From positions 102,118,140 through 102,182,139 of the forward strand of contig NW_026262712.1 in assembly GCF_021869535.1 (NCBI RefSeq): a stretch of DNA of 64,000 bases, read 5' to 3'. A program made the position numbers and the translations under genes. The stretch comes from Mytilus californianus (taxonomy: Eukaryota; Mollusca; Bivalvia; Mytilida; Mytilidae). This document shows positions 47,579 to 58,900 of the stretch, one piece after another (positions within the stretch are counted from its first letter, which is position 1; the number at the start of each line of letters is the position of its first letter). The notes under the pieces were generated by a model. That model ran no database searches, had not been told where the DNA came from, and was given only the letters and a program-made list of their open reading frames with translations.

Positions 47579-48032
47579 TTTTACTACCAAACAGAATTCA
47601 TTGTAACATACACATTACTGTATATTTATAATTTGAATTCCATAGGATTTTATTTTGTCCCATGGGATATTAAAAATCCCATGGGATAATTATAGTCCCA
47701 TGGGATTTTTTTTGTCCCATGGGACAACAAATATCCCATGGGACTACAATTATCCCATGGGACCCAAAAAAATCCTATGGGATTTAACCAAAATCCCATG
47801 GGATAATGGTCAATCCCATGGGATTTGCCTTATCCCATGGGATATTGAAAATCCCATGTTTTTCTAAATCAAATTACAAAATATATATAATAATAACAGC
47901 AGAAAAGCAATGAAATTATTGAATCCCATGTAATTCCGCACATTTTGGTTATTTACACGACACTGTAGGTCTAAGGAGAGGCGGCGGCGGATTTGCAAAT
48001 GAGTGTTTTGCAAATTAAAAGTGTCCAGTGTT
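47579..48032 (-). repeat. ATCCCATGGGAT palindrome-array element (copy 2, inverted)
   Basis: Reverse complement of 18,011-18,489 from the tttactaccaaacagaattc end to the aaaagtgtccagtgtt end. It has the same order of TCCCATGGGA motifs and AT spacers, with small differences (one motif pair differs and a few indels are present). Confidence 0.92.
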
Positions 48033-48356
48033 AATACCTTAGACTATTTTCAAAAACTGTCTGAATACCCTGCAGACTGTAGTTTACGCGCACATTCACC
48101 AACTACGTATTTCCACGGCTAACAAAATTCACAATCGTATCTTTTAATTTGTTTCAATTTATTTCAGTGTTTTTTTTTCAAACTTTTTATGTAAATAATT
48201 TTGGATCAACATCGAGTCAGATTAAATTATGATTTACTAAATGATTAATTAAAACTGAAATATGCATCCAATCTAAATTTTACGCCTATTATCACCTACC
48301 GGGTATATAAAAAGATTTAACAGAACACAATTCATGTTTTATATTTAAAGAAAAAC

Positions 48357-48715
48357 ATGTACGCTAAACGAAACTATGCACGTCAAGAAACGATGTACGC
48401 TAAACGATACGATATACGCGAAACGAAACGATATACGCTAAACGATACGGTATACGCTAAACGAAACGATGTATGCAAAACCATACGATGTACGATAAAA
48501 GGGCGCTTATGTTATCGTTTATGGTATGGTTTATGGTACATGGTTTCGTTCGTACATCATTCGGTCAGCGTCCGTACAACGTTCGGTCAGCGTTTCGTTT
48601 GCATTCGTACACCGTTCGGGAAGCGTACGTACATCGTTCGGGCATCGTCCGTACATGATTCGGGCATCGTTCGTATTGTTAACTTTTACGTTACACGGAC
48701 TGTACTTATTGATAC
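48357..48715. repeat. CG-rich minisatellite, second copy
   Basis: The left part is built of acgctaaacgaaacgatat-type units. The right part is cgttcgtacatcattcggtc and cggtcagcgtccgtacaac-type units. It ends with gttaacttttacgttacacg, the inverse of the flank seen at 2,207-2,236. Relative to 2,207-2,590, the flank is inverted but the cgttcg units are not. Confidence 0.85.
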
Positions 48716-48944
48716 GTAAGTCGTAAATGCATGATTTTTTTATTTGTTGTTATTGACTTTGAACTAGTTTTCAGTAACTGCAAATATTTCAAATCTGTAC
48801 TTCGTGTCTCAATTTTGTTGCGTGGATGCACAAGTTCGCTTCCACGTTCGGTCTGCGTATGTCTTTTTTGTATCGATATATGCAATTAAGCCCTTTTCAA
48901 CCTGTTTTTATAGTCTGTTTTTATGTTGTTATACCACTGTTCTG

Positions 48945-49290
48945 GGCTAAGGGAGGGTTGGTGACTTCTATAAACTAGTTTAACCTCGCCATATTCCGTA
49001 TGTGCCTATCTCAAGTCTTGAGAAAATAATTTAGTTGTAGTTTGTTGTTGTAAGCCATATTTGTTTTTCGTTCATTATCATGTTCATCAATAAGGCCGTT
49101 AGTTTTCTCGTTTGAATGGTTTTACATTTGTTATTTCAGGGCCTGTTATAACTTACTATGCGGTGTGGTTTAATTCATTGTTGGAGACCGGACGGTGACC
49201 TATAGTTGCTAACTTCTTTTCATTAGAACTTTGGTGGAGAGTTATCTCATTGGCAACTGTACCTCGTCTTCTTATTTTTATATCTCTATC
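48945..49290 (-). repeat. Rep-A dispersed repeat, inverted copy
   Basis: Contains tttttcgttcattatcatg, aataaggccgttagttttct, ttggagaccggacggtgacc and gagttatctcattggcaact, the reverse-complement order of Rep-A. Confidence 0.8.
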
Positions 49291-50190
49291 TCAAATGTTT
49301 TGGTTTGAACCTTCTCGTTTGCTTATGATGTCCTTCCTTTACATTGAATAAATACTCAATTATTGCAGAAAATTGTCGGAATTACCGATGTTAGGCTATC
49401 ATTAGGCGTATATTACCGGTATTTGATTATCTGTTTAGAATAAGCTACAATATTATTAGAACCTTCAAGTTATTTTTTACGCTGTGATACGATGAATTTA
49501 TGTGAATATTGAAAAACCTTTTTTTGAAAATAGCCCTGATGCAAAATCAATTCAGGAGGAACTGGCAATACCTCTTCACTTCTAACACGCAGAAAACATT
49601 CATCAGGTCCTGTGATGTTGTCTTGTTTAAGACAATAAGTTTTAAAAAATCTATATAGTGTATCATACAACGTTCAGACAATTAAAGCAATCCATTAATT
49701 GTAATTTATTCAACCTTTCTATGACTATTATAAAAACTAAACGTCTAAACATATCTAAGATAGTTCTACTGACGACATGTAAAGTAGTACAAATGCAAAC
49801 TATCAATAGATAACCATGTCCAGAAAAACGGAGAAATATAGGTTAAACTCAACCTCACACGAGAGAGAAAAATGGATGTACAGACAGGAACATATACAAT
49901 CCTCGTACTTAAGGCAGGAAATGAAAAGGTTTGCGAAGGGAAATGATACACGTGTAACTCCAGCTGCGCAAAGTATAAATTAAAAGAGGAAACAGTATTT
50001 CAAACGAAAACACTACAATACACACCAAAAGCAAAATAGTTATCATCAATACACTGTATTTGTTGCCAAATTACTAAAACTAGTATGACATACATATGAG
50101 ATAATTTGAACATATGTTCATGTTAAATGAACTCATCATAGATACCATGATAGGTTTTATTAAACAATAGTTATATCAAAAATAAAAATC
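49291..50190. other. Unassigned sequence
   Basis: No supported gene. A 66-residue minus-strand frame at 49,470-49,670 has a protein-like look (TGPDECFLRVRSEEVLPVPP) but no recognised family or convincing splice context, so I do not call it. Confidence 0.35.
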
Positions 50191-50285
50191 TGAGTGGGCA
50201 ATCAACTTAGTCATCACAAAGAAACGTATCTAAAATAATCTTTTAGATAAGTTTCTTTGTGATGACTTAGTTGATTGGCCACTCA
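50191..50285. mobile_element. 95-bp foldback element
   Basis: The arms TGAGTGGGCAATCAACTTAG and AAGTCATCACAAAGAAAC... pair with an almost exact inverse copy around a short loop (taaaataatcttttagat). No clear flanking duplication. Confidence 0.8.
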
Positions 50286-50461
50286 ATTCTAAATCATCAC
50301 AAAACTTATTTTTATAATTTTTAAAAAGGTCTAGAATTGCTAATTTCATCAACAATGGAATCATAACGACCTCTGATCCCTGTTTTGTTAAAATCAAAAA
50401 CAACCATTTATAGTTTGCATTTCATGGGCTGCAAGCTAGTTCACCATAATATCAGATTATT

Positions 50462-50568
50462 ACATGGCATTTTTCATATCAGATGTATTATCAGCCCAGG
50501 ACTCTAAGACTCGAGGGTTGATATTGAGAGAAGGCTGATAATACATATGATATGAAGAATGACATGTT
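50462..50568. mobile_element. Imperfect foldback element
   Basis: The left arm acatggcatttttcatatca + gatgtattatcagcc pairs with the right arm ggctgataatacatatgata + tgaagaatgacatgt around a 34-bp loop. Confidence 0.65.
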
Positions 50569-51413
50569 ATCATATTTGTATCATATGCTTCAATAATGAA
50601 GAAAAATGACAGTTTAACATATTGATCCTTTTAAGTGGTTTTCAAGTAGAAGTTAAAAAATGTCAAAAGTTTACAGACGTTGGACACAAAATGTAATACA
50701 TCCGATATAAAATCTTTATATCATATGTATCAACAGAGGAAAAAAACAACAGAATAATATATTTTTATATTGACGATAACAAAATTCAACAAAATATAAT
50801 AACCACTGTTTAGAAAAGTCAACATTTGTAAAGTAACTTTCTAAATTATGCTGGACAAGTTGACAAATTCATTTATTGTATAATTATTTTTTAATTTAAA
50901 CATTATATATTTCCTGTTTCTTAATAATTGTTTTGTACCCTGCTTTGTAATGTTTTTAACTAAAATTTTCCGTTGACGTATATTTTAAGGAATTTGCAGA
51001 GTACTGCTAGAACGCCATGCGATATGTTCAGGAAAGGCATGTGATAACAGTCGGAAGCATGTGAAATGCTCTCATATCAGCCCGCTAAACACTATTTCGC
51101 AAAATACGGAATTCTCGTAATTTTAATACTATTTTCATGCTGTAAAATTATAAGTTATTTTCTCTAAGTATATGCTTACTCCTAAATGAAATTGCGAAAT
51201 AAAAAACAAAAAAAAATATTAAAGACATGATTAAAGACATGATGGTATGTACAAGTAGTTCTGTTGTTAGCGTTTTATACTTAGGGAAACACAATCAAGA
51301 AATAGTTTGTTTCGCAAAGATTCGCGGATGGACGGACGACAAATCGGCGACTATATATTCCCCGATTATTTAGAGAAGAATTATTCTAGATAGATGAACG
51401 ACAATCATACCTT

Positions 51414-51831
51414 TCATTCAAACTTAATAATTTCGTTTTCCTGAATATATTCTTTCAACGACAAGAAACTTTTGATTTTCTCTGGAAGCGGAAGTGTTGA
51501 AATCTTTGTTTCAATCTCAGAACCATTTGATACCAGTAGGAGTTGCTGTCGAATTTGTTTTCTACATATTGTTATTAAGGATTTAGGACCCTTATCAAAG
51601 TTCTGCAAACATGATTTGAATTCTGCCTTTTTTGCTTCAACATCATGCCGTTTATAGATGCGGTAATTTGTTATGATATTTTCAATTATATCAAGCTTTG
51701 AGACATCAAAGGTATAAAACCATTCTTCCTTCTCAACATCCCATCCACTACGTAGCAAATATTCGGCAGTTTGGAAAAGTCCGTTACTAATTAACAAATA
51801 CAAGGCAGATTTATTTCTGTTTGGATAATTC
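51414..51831 (-). CDS. ASB-like gene, last exon (exon E): terminal ankyrin repeat and SOCS box
   Basis: The acceptor TTTATAACCTTTCAG precedes the exon, whose first base completes a Leu codon with exon D (phase 2). It encodes the end of an ankyrin repeat (NKSALYLLISNGLFQTAEYL, LRSGWD), a charged linker, and a SOCS box at 51,453-51,587: BC box SLITICRKQI fits (S/T/P)LxxxCxxx(I/V/L/A), and LPLPEKIKSFL fits the Cul5 box. Translation ends FE-TGA at 51,414. SOCS boxes bind Elongin B/C and Cullin 5, so the product should be the substrate-recognition subunit of a ubiquitin ligase, with the ankyrin repeats choosing the target. Cellular role and target are not deducible. Confidence 0.88.
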
Positions 51832-52108
51832 CTGAAAGGTTATAAACAACAGTGTAGATTACAAGATTAAAAATACGATATCGAAATTGTAAATCCCTCC
51901 AAATTCCATGCATATATAATTTATACTATTCTGCTGAATAAAGTTTAAATCTACTACACAGTATCTCATAAACCCCTTCAAATTCAATTCCATACCCAAT
52001 TTATTCATTTTCAAAAATCTGCGTTTAATACCATGCATAGGTACGCTGACCCGGAGAGATTTATGAAAATTAATTGCAGAAACTATAATTAGTAAGTTGC
52101 ATACTTAC

Positions 52109-52403
52109 AATGGTGTTATATGTACTGTATTTAATGATGAAATTCCACAGAATGGTTCAATTGTGTCAGTTATTACAGGACGTAAATCTGCACCTCCACA
52201 AACGAGTACATTCAATAAGGACAAATCTACCGTTTGAGTGCTACAATTTTCTGCCGTTGACAAAACTGTAACATTTGTCATTTCCTTGATCATATTTCCC
52301 ACGACAATATCGAGCGGCCTTTCGCCACTGTTGGATGCTGCATTTAAATTTGATCCATGCTTCACCAGAAGAGTTGACATTGCAAATCTATCCTTTGATT
52401 GAC
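52109..52403 (-). CDS. ASB-like gene, exon D: ankyrin repeats
   Basis: The acceptor CGTATTTTTATAG and donor TT|GTAAGTATG bound a 295-nt exon entered in phase 1 and left in phase 2, matching both neighbours. Joined to exon C it completes ALHYACNLG and continues KDRFAMSTLLVKHGSNLNAA, then SGERPLDIVV, the usual ankyrin pattern (helix, LL-x-GA/GS-x-x-N turn). A less regular segment follows (NVLVCGGADLRP) and then NTVHITPL. No catalytic function. Confidence 0.87.
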
Positions 52404-53194
52404 CTATAAAAATACGATTGTGATTTAAAACAAATACAAAAAAAGAATATTTATAAATAAGAAATGAGACACATTTGTAGTTAAAATAAATTGAAATCAA
52501 GTACAAAAGTTAACATATTACACAGGCATTCAAGTTAAGAGGGTAAAATCGAGTGTCTTTTTGGATGCGAAATATGCGAAGTTGATTAGCTTTTCAAAAT
52601 CAAAATTAAACAATGCAGCTGATTTGTTTTACATTTTTCAACGCTTTTGTCATCATTTTGGTACACCAAGGGACATAACCGGTTTCTTACTTCACCGAGA
52701 TATTGAAAATGTCACACTTTTTATTTTTTCATTTTTAAATAAAGTTACGCCCCGGTGATTTGAAAGCTGATATTTTTACTGTGGTCTCCGTTCCACACTT
52801 GATACATGCAGATGTCCGTTGTTGTGTTCTGATTCGTATTTTACAGAAGAAATAGCTTACCTGGACCGAACGTTATATACTGACTTTTTTAAATCTATAT
52901 ATCGACTTTATTTATATGTGTAATTATTCATTTTGTATTTGTTTATACTTAGTTTCTGTATAACGCGCCAAATGTAACGTTACGTGTTCTTGTTTATGAA
53001 TAACTTGTGTATTACGTAACACGTAACGACGATTATGTATAAAATACGGAACGCATGTTCCTACTGGAAGCTTCTCTCCAAGAACATCCACGCAGTAAGC
53101 AGTCTCTCTTAAACTAGAATTTGCTGCACCAAGTAAGAGTACTTGGTGACAATATTAAATGCTGACGTACTGTTTGCTCGGGTATTTCGCTAGC

Positions 53195-53325
53195 GATGCA
53201 CCGAGTATGCTGAATATTTGAATGCAGTGCACCAAGTAGATTTTCATGCACCAAGTATGCAGAGTATTTGAATGCAGTGCACCAACTAGATTTTCATGCA
53301 CCAAGTAGATTTTCTTGCACCGAGC
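53195..53325. repeat. Minisatellite with tgcaccaagta motif
   Basis: Units of about 50 bp, tatttgaatgcagtgcacca then agtagattttcatgcaccaa, repeated about 2.5 times. Isolated tgcaccaagt motifs extend from 53,128. Confidence 0.85.
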
Positions 53326-54329
53326 GCTAGAAGGATTGTTTTATTAAACTTGGTGCAATTAATGCACCTTGCTGTATTACTTATTGTATATAACTATTAA
53401 CGTATTTTGTTTCATGAACCTCTATATTTGATGTATTGTTTAAATAGAAGCAATACAATTTATGAACTTCCATTATGATTTTTATTATTACTTCCTTCAC
53501 CGGAGGCCCGGACAAGAAACCCCGGAACGTTACAATAACATGCAGTATAGCTTCAACAGCAGTTACAAAGTCAATTTCCATAAATGTTACGTTTTCAAGG
53601 GTCACTTGTCACCTAGAATAATCCACATGCCCTTGTTTTTAAGCTGTTAAAAAGGTATTTTCTCTTATTCAGAACGCAGGTCTAGTACGATACTGTTTAT
53701 ATTTCTTTTGGAAGTGCACAATGTCTTGAGTTTTTCAAACTACTTATAAAATATTTGATCTATATCCATTTAGTGTGTAATGATTGTTTGTAATTGGCTT
53801 TACGATATGTATAAGTACCCTTATATCGATGATTTGTGTTTGTTGTATTTTATGCTTATACTTATAGTCAAGAGACAATAACCATAATCATTCATTTTTA
53901 ATGCAACCACTTAACATACGGCTTATATGTGATCTCTTATTTGCACACTCGCAAAATATTCGTACGGTGCAGTTTATGTCAAATAATGATGACAAGTCAA
54001 AGACGGACAATTTGTTATTTTACAAGAGGTACGCAATTGTTGCATATTCTGTCTTCCGAATAATAAAAGTCTGTTTGGAAATATGAAAAAAAAACTAAAG
54101 GACTTTTAGAACAGTGACTATTAGTCAATTGCCAAACGCACTTTAAATTATAAACGAATAATCTTAAAATTCTATAAATTCTAGTAATGATAAAAATGTG
54201 TAAAACCAAAATATGTGTCTGTGATTCAATTGTTTATGACATAAAAATCAAACCAAATAGCATATTTCATTTAGTACTAAGGAAGATCTGACATTTTAAA
54301 ATTTCTGCAATTACTAATCCTTCTGATTA

Positions 54330-54670
54330 CACAACCAATGGTCCATAATGGGACACCAGTTTTACAGATGATAGCGGATATGTCTCAAGTGTCGTATCTA
54401 CAATCCCGTCCCCGTTTCACCAACGTGACCTACCGAATTAGTCTTATACCTGGGTTTGTACTAACATTGGGAACAAGACATGTCCCACATGCAGAGCAGG
54501 ATATGCTCCCCTTCCAAACCGCCTGGGATAATCTCTAATTTTTGGATTGGGTTCGTTTTATTCAGTTTTTAGTTTTCTGTGTTTTGTTTTAAGTATTAAT
54601 ACTATTGATTGTATGTTTTTTTAGCCATGGCGTTGTCAGTTTCTTTTCGACTTATGAGTATGGATGACCC
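54330..54670 (-). repeat. Rep-C dispersed repeat, inverted copy
   Basis: Contains ccaatggtccataatgggac, ccgaattagtcttatacctg and catgcagagcaggatatgct, in the reverse-complement order of the copy at 63,440-63,900. It lies in the ASB intron. Confidence 0.75.
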
Positions 54671-55419
54671 TCTGGTATCTTTCTCCTCTCTTTAAGCTGT
54701 TCTGAGTTTAATGAAATTGTATGTAGTTAATACTAGGCTAAAACACAGTTAGAAAATGAAACGCAAAATGTTTGAAGGAAATAATTGACGCGGGTCCATA
54801 CTTTTAAGGGGAGTTTAGGAAGATAAACTTCGATATTTCAATATATAGATTTTTTGCCAGTCTGTTACATGTAAACACTCGTCTGTCTATTCTTGAAAAC
54901 ATATGTTTACCGCATATACCTTGTATATTCCATTACCATTTTTTAAACCCGTTTTTTAAATATGGTAAATTATTTTCTCCTAATATTGAAAACAATCAAT
55001 GTGTAATCTAAACTATTCAAAGCAAAATAATTTCTATTTGCAGATTGAGGTATTGAGTGCAACTGCAAAAGCTTCATTAGAAGGCTGTTTCCAGACAATT
55101 TTCATATCAACCGCAATTTAACACGAAGAAAAGTCCTTAACGACAATTGGAACATATACCATGTATACGTCGTCATCTGGGAAACAGATATTCCGTATTG
55201 GTGAACACACTCGTGATGGCGTCAGTAAAACTTATGAAGGAATAATTTAACCTTCACCACCTGGAACTAATTGTAGGTTATTAGTCAAGAATTCACTGAC
55301 CAATGCAATGTGTTTACTCCGATTATAGCTTTATTCAAAGATAGTATAAAAGATGTTTCAAATTTCTGGTTTGAACTTGCATTTATTTTTACTAATCATC
55401 ATCAAATATATAGATATGA

Positions 55420-55645
55420 AAAGATGTGGTATGAGTGCCAATGAGACAACTCTCCATCCAAGTCACAATCTGTAAAAGCAAACCATTATAGGTCAAAGTA
55501 CGGTCTTCAACACGGAGCTATGTATGCTTCATATATTTCTTGAACATCAGTGCTGAATTACACAATTTGATAACATAAAATTGAGAATGGAAATGGCGAA
55601 TACGTCAAAGAGACAACAATCCGACTAAAGAGCGTATACTCTTAT
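55420..55645 (+). repeat. Rep-A and Rep-B fragments
   Basis: Rep-A start at 55,420 (gatgtggtatgagtgccaat). Rep-B start at 55,579 (ttgagaatggaaatggcgaa). Confidence 0.75.
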
Positions 55646-55893
55646 ACATGTAGTACTAAGTCTTTATCCTCCTGCAATTGTAAAACATAAAATTGACTTC
55701 ACTACAATTACCGTTTAAACTAGTATACCCCATTATAAACTGAAAAGATGATTGAAAGAACTAGTTCAACTTTGTTTTATTAATAAGAATAGCCAATGAA
55801 CATAGCCAGTGAATACGGTTTTGATTGCAAATCTTTGATATTGTCTCAATGTCTATATTCACAATTTTGTTACTAAGGTAAGGTAAGAATTTG

Positions 55894-55924
<31 letters not shown>

Positions 55925-56258
55925 ATATACGACTTTCTGTTGTTATATGGAGATACGATGTGCACCTCATGTAATTGCTACCTTATTGTCGTATAAGGTC
56001 ACATCTATTTAGATCAAAAACTTATTTGTAATTTTAACATCTTTATGAAATCACAGTGACTACGCCTGTAACCTTTCTGTACTTAAGTGTCGATATTATA
56101 TTAACCTTTTCTTTATCAACAAAATATACATAGTGTTGATAGGCTTCAGTAATTTAAATCTTTTATACATTTCCCTGGGCAACATAACCGCTCTTATGAT
56201 ACCTCCTTCCTTTGTCTCAGCTTTTACCTATTTCATTCACAATTAACACTTCACTTAC

Positions 56259-56564
56259 CGAGGTTACACGCATAGTGCAAAGCTGTTTTCTTTGTATCGT
56301 CACACAAATTTACGTCTGCTTCATACTTGATAAACTCTTCAACAAGATTGATGTTACCGTTCTGAACACAGTCAATAATATTAGATCCTTTTATTTTGCG
56401 TCTACTTGGATCAGCTCCCTTTTGCAGTAGTGACGATATAAACGAAACCAAATAAGTTTTATTTTTGTTTTCCAGAAAGCTCTGCAATGAATTTTGTAGG
56501 CAGAATCCTATCTTTGGATCTGCTCCGCTCTTCAAAAGAATATTTCTTGTTTCAACGTTTGTTC
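56259..56564 (-). CDS. ASB-like gene, exon C: ankyrin repeats
   Basis: The acceptor TTTTCGTACACAG and donor CTCG|GTAAGTGAAG (consensus GTAAGT) bound a 306-nt exon, entered and left in phase 1. Joined to exon B it reads CFCFSGTNVETRNILLKSGA, with further repeats at SFISSLLQKGADPSRRKIKG and NINLVEEFIKYEADVNLCDD ending KKTALHYACNLG. The last is a near-canonical ankyrin repeat (TALH, A/E-x-DVN). The phase-1 border inside the repeat, just after NLG, is typical of ankyrin exons. Confidence 0.9.
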
Positions 56565-57534
56565 CTGTGTACGAAAACAATACAATAAAATACAATATAA
56601 TGATGATAAATGGTGTTAACCATGATATTGAGTGTTGGTGCGGTACACTACTAGAAGAAAACAGAATTGCGGAGTTACATGTCAAATATGTCAATAAGAC
56701 TACAACCAAAAGTGAAGAAAATATTAATAAAAATATTAAAGGCAACCAATGGGTCTTCAACCCAATGCGAAAATTACGCACCAGGAGGCGGGCTAAAGAA
56801 TAGTGTACATGTATACTAGATCATCGCAATGGACGGTATACTAAACTTGTCAATGAAAAAAAAAAACGATACTAACAAAGTCTAGAGGTTCAATAAATTA
56901 AGGGTACCAGTTAAATTTGCCTTTATAAAATTGTCAGAAACAGGTATATCATTGTCTGTCTGATTAGCACTACAATGTGGTAGAAAGGCTAGAACGAAGT
57001 TTGATTCAATATAATAATAAAACATGTGTTGTTTTTTTTTTTGAAGAAAGGAAAGATGACTTTCCTCATTATTTATTAGATCTATAATTCCTTAGTTCAG
57101 GTCGTTTTTTTTTAAATCATCTGGATTATATTTAGATTGATTGGTTCGAAAATATTACTGGTGGTTGGAATTGGCTAAAGTAAGATACTTTAAAGTCTTT
57201 AAAGAATATTTGGACTTCAAACCGTCAAAGAATGGCGAAGATACCAAAGAGACATTCAAACTCATAAGTAGAAAATGAATTGACAACGCCATGGCTTAAA
57301 CAAAGACAAATAATATTTTCGCTGAATAAGTACATATTTTTGTTTATGGGCCAGCTGAAGCCCGCCTACGGGTACGGGATTTTATTGCTGTGTTGAAGAC
57401 CCATATTTGTGGCATCGGCTGTTTTCCTCTTTTTAGTCGGGTTGTTGTCTCATTGACACATTCCCCGTTTTCATTCTCAATTTTATTAGAGAAAGAAAAA
57501 AATGCCTTTATCGTGTAAGGGAAAACAAACCACT

Positions 57535-57680
57535 CACTATCGATACCAGGCTCATAAAATTAAGTACATATACATCGGACGCACGTTTCGTCTTAACAAA
57601 CCCCAGCACCCAGCAGAGACATCCGACGCAAAACGGTTCGAATATCAATTCAACTTTGAAGTTGAAGAGTAATGAACACC
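57535..57680 (+). repeat. Dispersed repeat with cgcacgtttcgtctt core
   Basis: A diverged copy of a repeat I recognise as common in mussels: a tcgataccaggctcataaaa start, a cggacgcacgtttcgtctta core and an aactttgaagttgaagagt end. It lies upstream of the reverse transcriptase fragment, and the two may belong to one element. Confidence 0.6.
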
Positions 57681-57799
57681 AAAAGTTACTGATTATTGTG
57701 CTATTTCTGCCTTAACCATATATGCATATGTTAAAAAAACCTTAGTATTTTGAATAATTTTAAATTTGAATGAACAGTAAATGGTCCTTTGTGATCAGT

Positions 57800-58474
57800 A
57801 TTCGAGAGTTTCTTATCGACAACATATTTGTTGAATTTTGGAGGTAGACCTTTTCAACTAACTGTCGGTATTCCTATGGGAACGAACTGTGCACCTCTTC
57901 TTGCCGACCTCTTTTTATTTTTACATGAATCAGAGTTCCTTCGGACACTTGTCAAAAACAAGAAGATCAAAGAAGCCAGGTTATTTAATTTCATTTTCAG
58001 ATATATTGATGATTTTCTACCATTAACAATCCGAACTTTTTTTTATTGTGTTCCATTAATATATCCCCCAGAACTAGAAATTAAAGAAACAACAGATACG
58101 GTCTCCTCCGACTCATTTTTAGACTTATACCTCGAATTTGACATACACAGTCATCTCAGTTCCAGAAACTATGATAAACGAGACGATTTTAATTTTGAAA
58201 TTATCAATTTCCCCCACCTTAGTAGCAATATACCAGCTTTATCTGCATATGGGATATACATTTCCCAACTTATTCGGTATTCAAGAGCTTGCAGCTCCTA
58301 CTCAGACTTTGTAAAACGTCACCAGTGTTTGGGCAGAAATTTGATGAACCCGGGATATGTCAAAGAACGTCTCGTCCTTTTTCTTAAGAAGTTCATCTCG
58401 GAAGGTACCAAGACCTTGTTGATAAATATTCCGTATCGACTTCACAAATAATACACGATGGTCTTGAAATATAG
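57800..58474 (+). pseudogene. Penelope-like reverse transcriptase fragment with two frameshifts
   Basis: About 220 residues: REFLIDNIFVEF, then after a one-base shift in a T run (about 57,837-57,840) GGRPFQLTVGIPMGTNCAPL, LADLFLFL, the catalytic FRYIDDFLPL, YPPELEIKETTDTVSSDSFL, NYDKRDDFNFEIINFPHLSS and AYGIYISQLIRYSRACSSY. A second shift (58,396-58,403) leads into RYQDLVDKYSVSTSQIIHDG and LEI-stop. GIPMGTNCAPLLADLF with YIDD marks a well-known family of invertebrate and vertebrate RTs that I take to be Penelope-like; LINEs have FADD instead. No GIY-YIG endonuclease is seen, and the 5-prime part is missing. It lies antisense in an ASB-gene intron and is dead. Confidence 0.85.
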
Positions 58475-58900
58475 ATTTTGCATACTGAGGTTGTTTATCA
58501 TCTTAATAACGTGTTAACGTGTTCTTTTATTTGTCTTTATTAATGTAAAATATTTGTTTGTTTTTATTGTGATTAAGATTATGACACAATGTTGACTGCT
58601 GTACCCCTATTTTTGACATTTTTACCTATTACTAGTATGTCTGTTTGTTTTGTTCAAACATCGTTGTCAATATAATGGAATTTGATGCAACTGTCATACA
58701 AGTGAGAGGTTTAGCTAGCTATAAAACCAGGTTCAATCCACAATTTTCTACATTAGAAAATGCCTGTACCAAGTCAGGAATATGACAGTTGTTATCCATT
58801 CATTTGATGTGTTTGAGCTTTTGATTTTGCCATTTGATTAGGGACTTTCCGTTTTGAATTTTCCTCGGAGCTCAGTATTTTTGTAATTATCCTTTTTTTG
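58475..58900 (+). mobile_element. 3-prime region of the RT element
   Basis: Non-coding tail with ggtttagctagctataaaac, caggttcaatccacaatttt, gcctgtaccaagtcaggaat, ttgattttgccatttgatta and gggactttccgttttgaatt. I recognise this as a sequence that recurs downstream of this RT family in mussels. Boundaries are approximate. Confidence 0.65.

Larger units (their letters stand above)
52404..56258 (-). other. ASB-like gene, intron D/C, with repeats
   Basis: A 3.9-kb intron. It holds a minisatellite (53,195-53,325), an inverted Rep-C copy (about 54,330-54,670) with a further piece at 55,195-55,260, Rep-A (55,420-55,515), Rep-B (55,579-55,640) and a TA run (55,893-55,920). About 52,850-53,130, with a TATAAAA-like box in gattatgtataaaatacgg followed by aagcttctctccaagaacat, resembles an LTR promoter region, but no LTR borders are visible. 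Confidence 0.7.

Noticed and set aside
48357..48719. 120-codon Arg-rich frame (and a similar one at 2,168-2,386)
   Set aside because: Translation of a CG-rich minisatellite; several frames are open at once because the repeats lack stops.
49470..49670. 66-codon minus-strand frame with a protein-like segment
   Set aside because: No family recognised and no convincing in-phase donor and acceptor; left as a note only.
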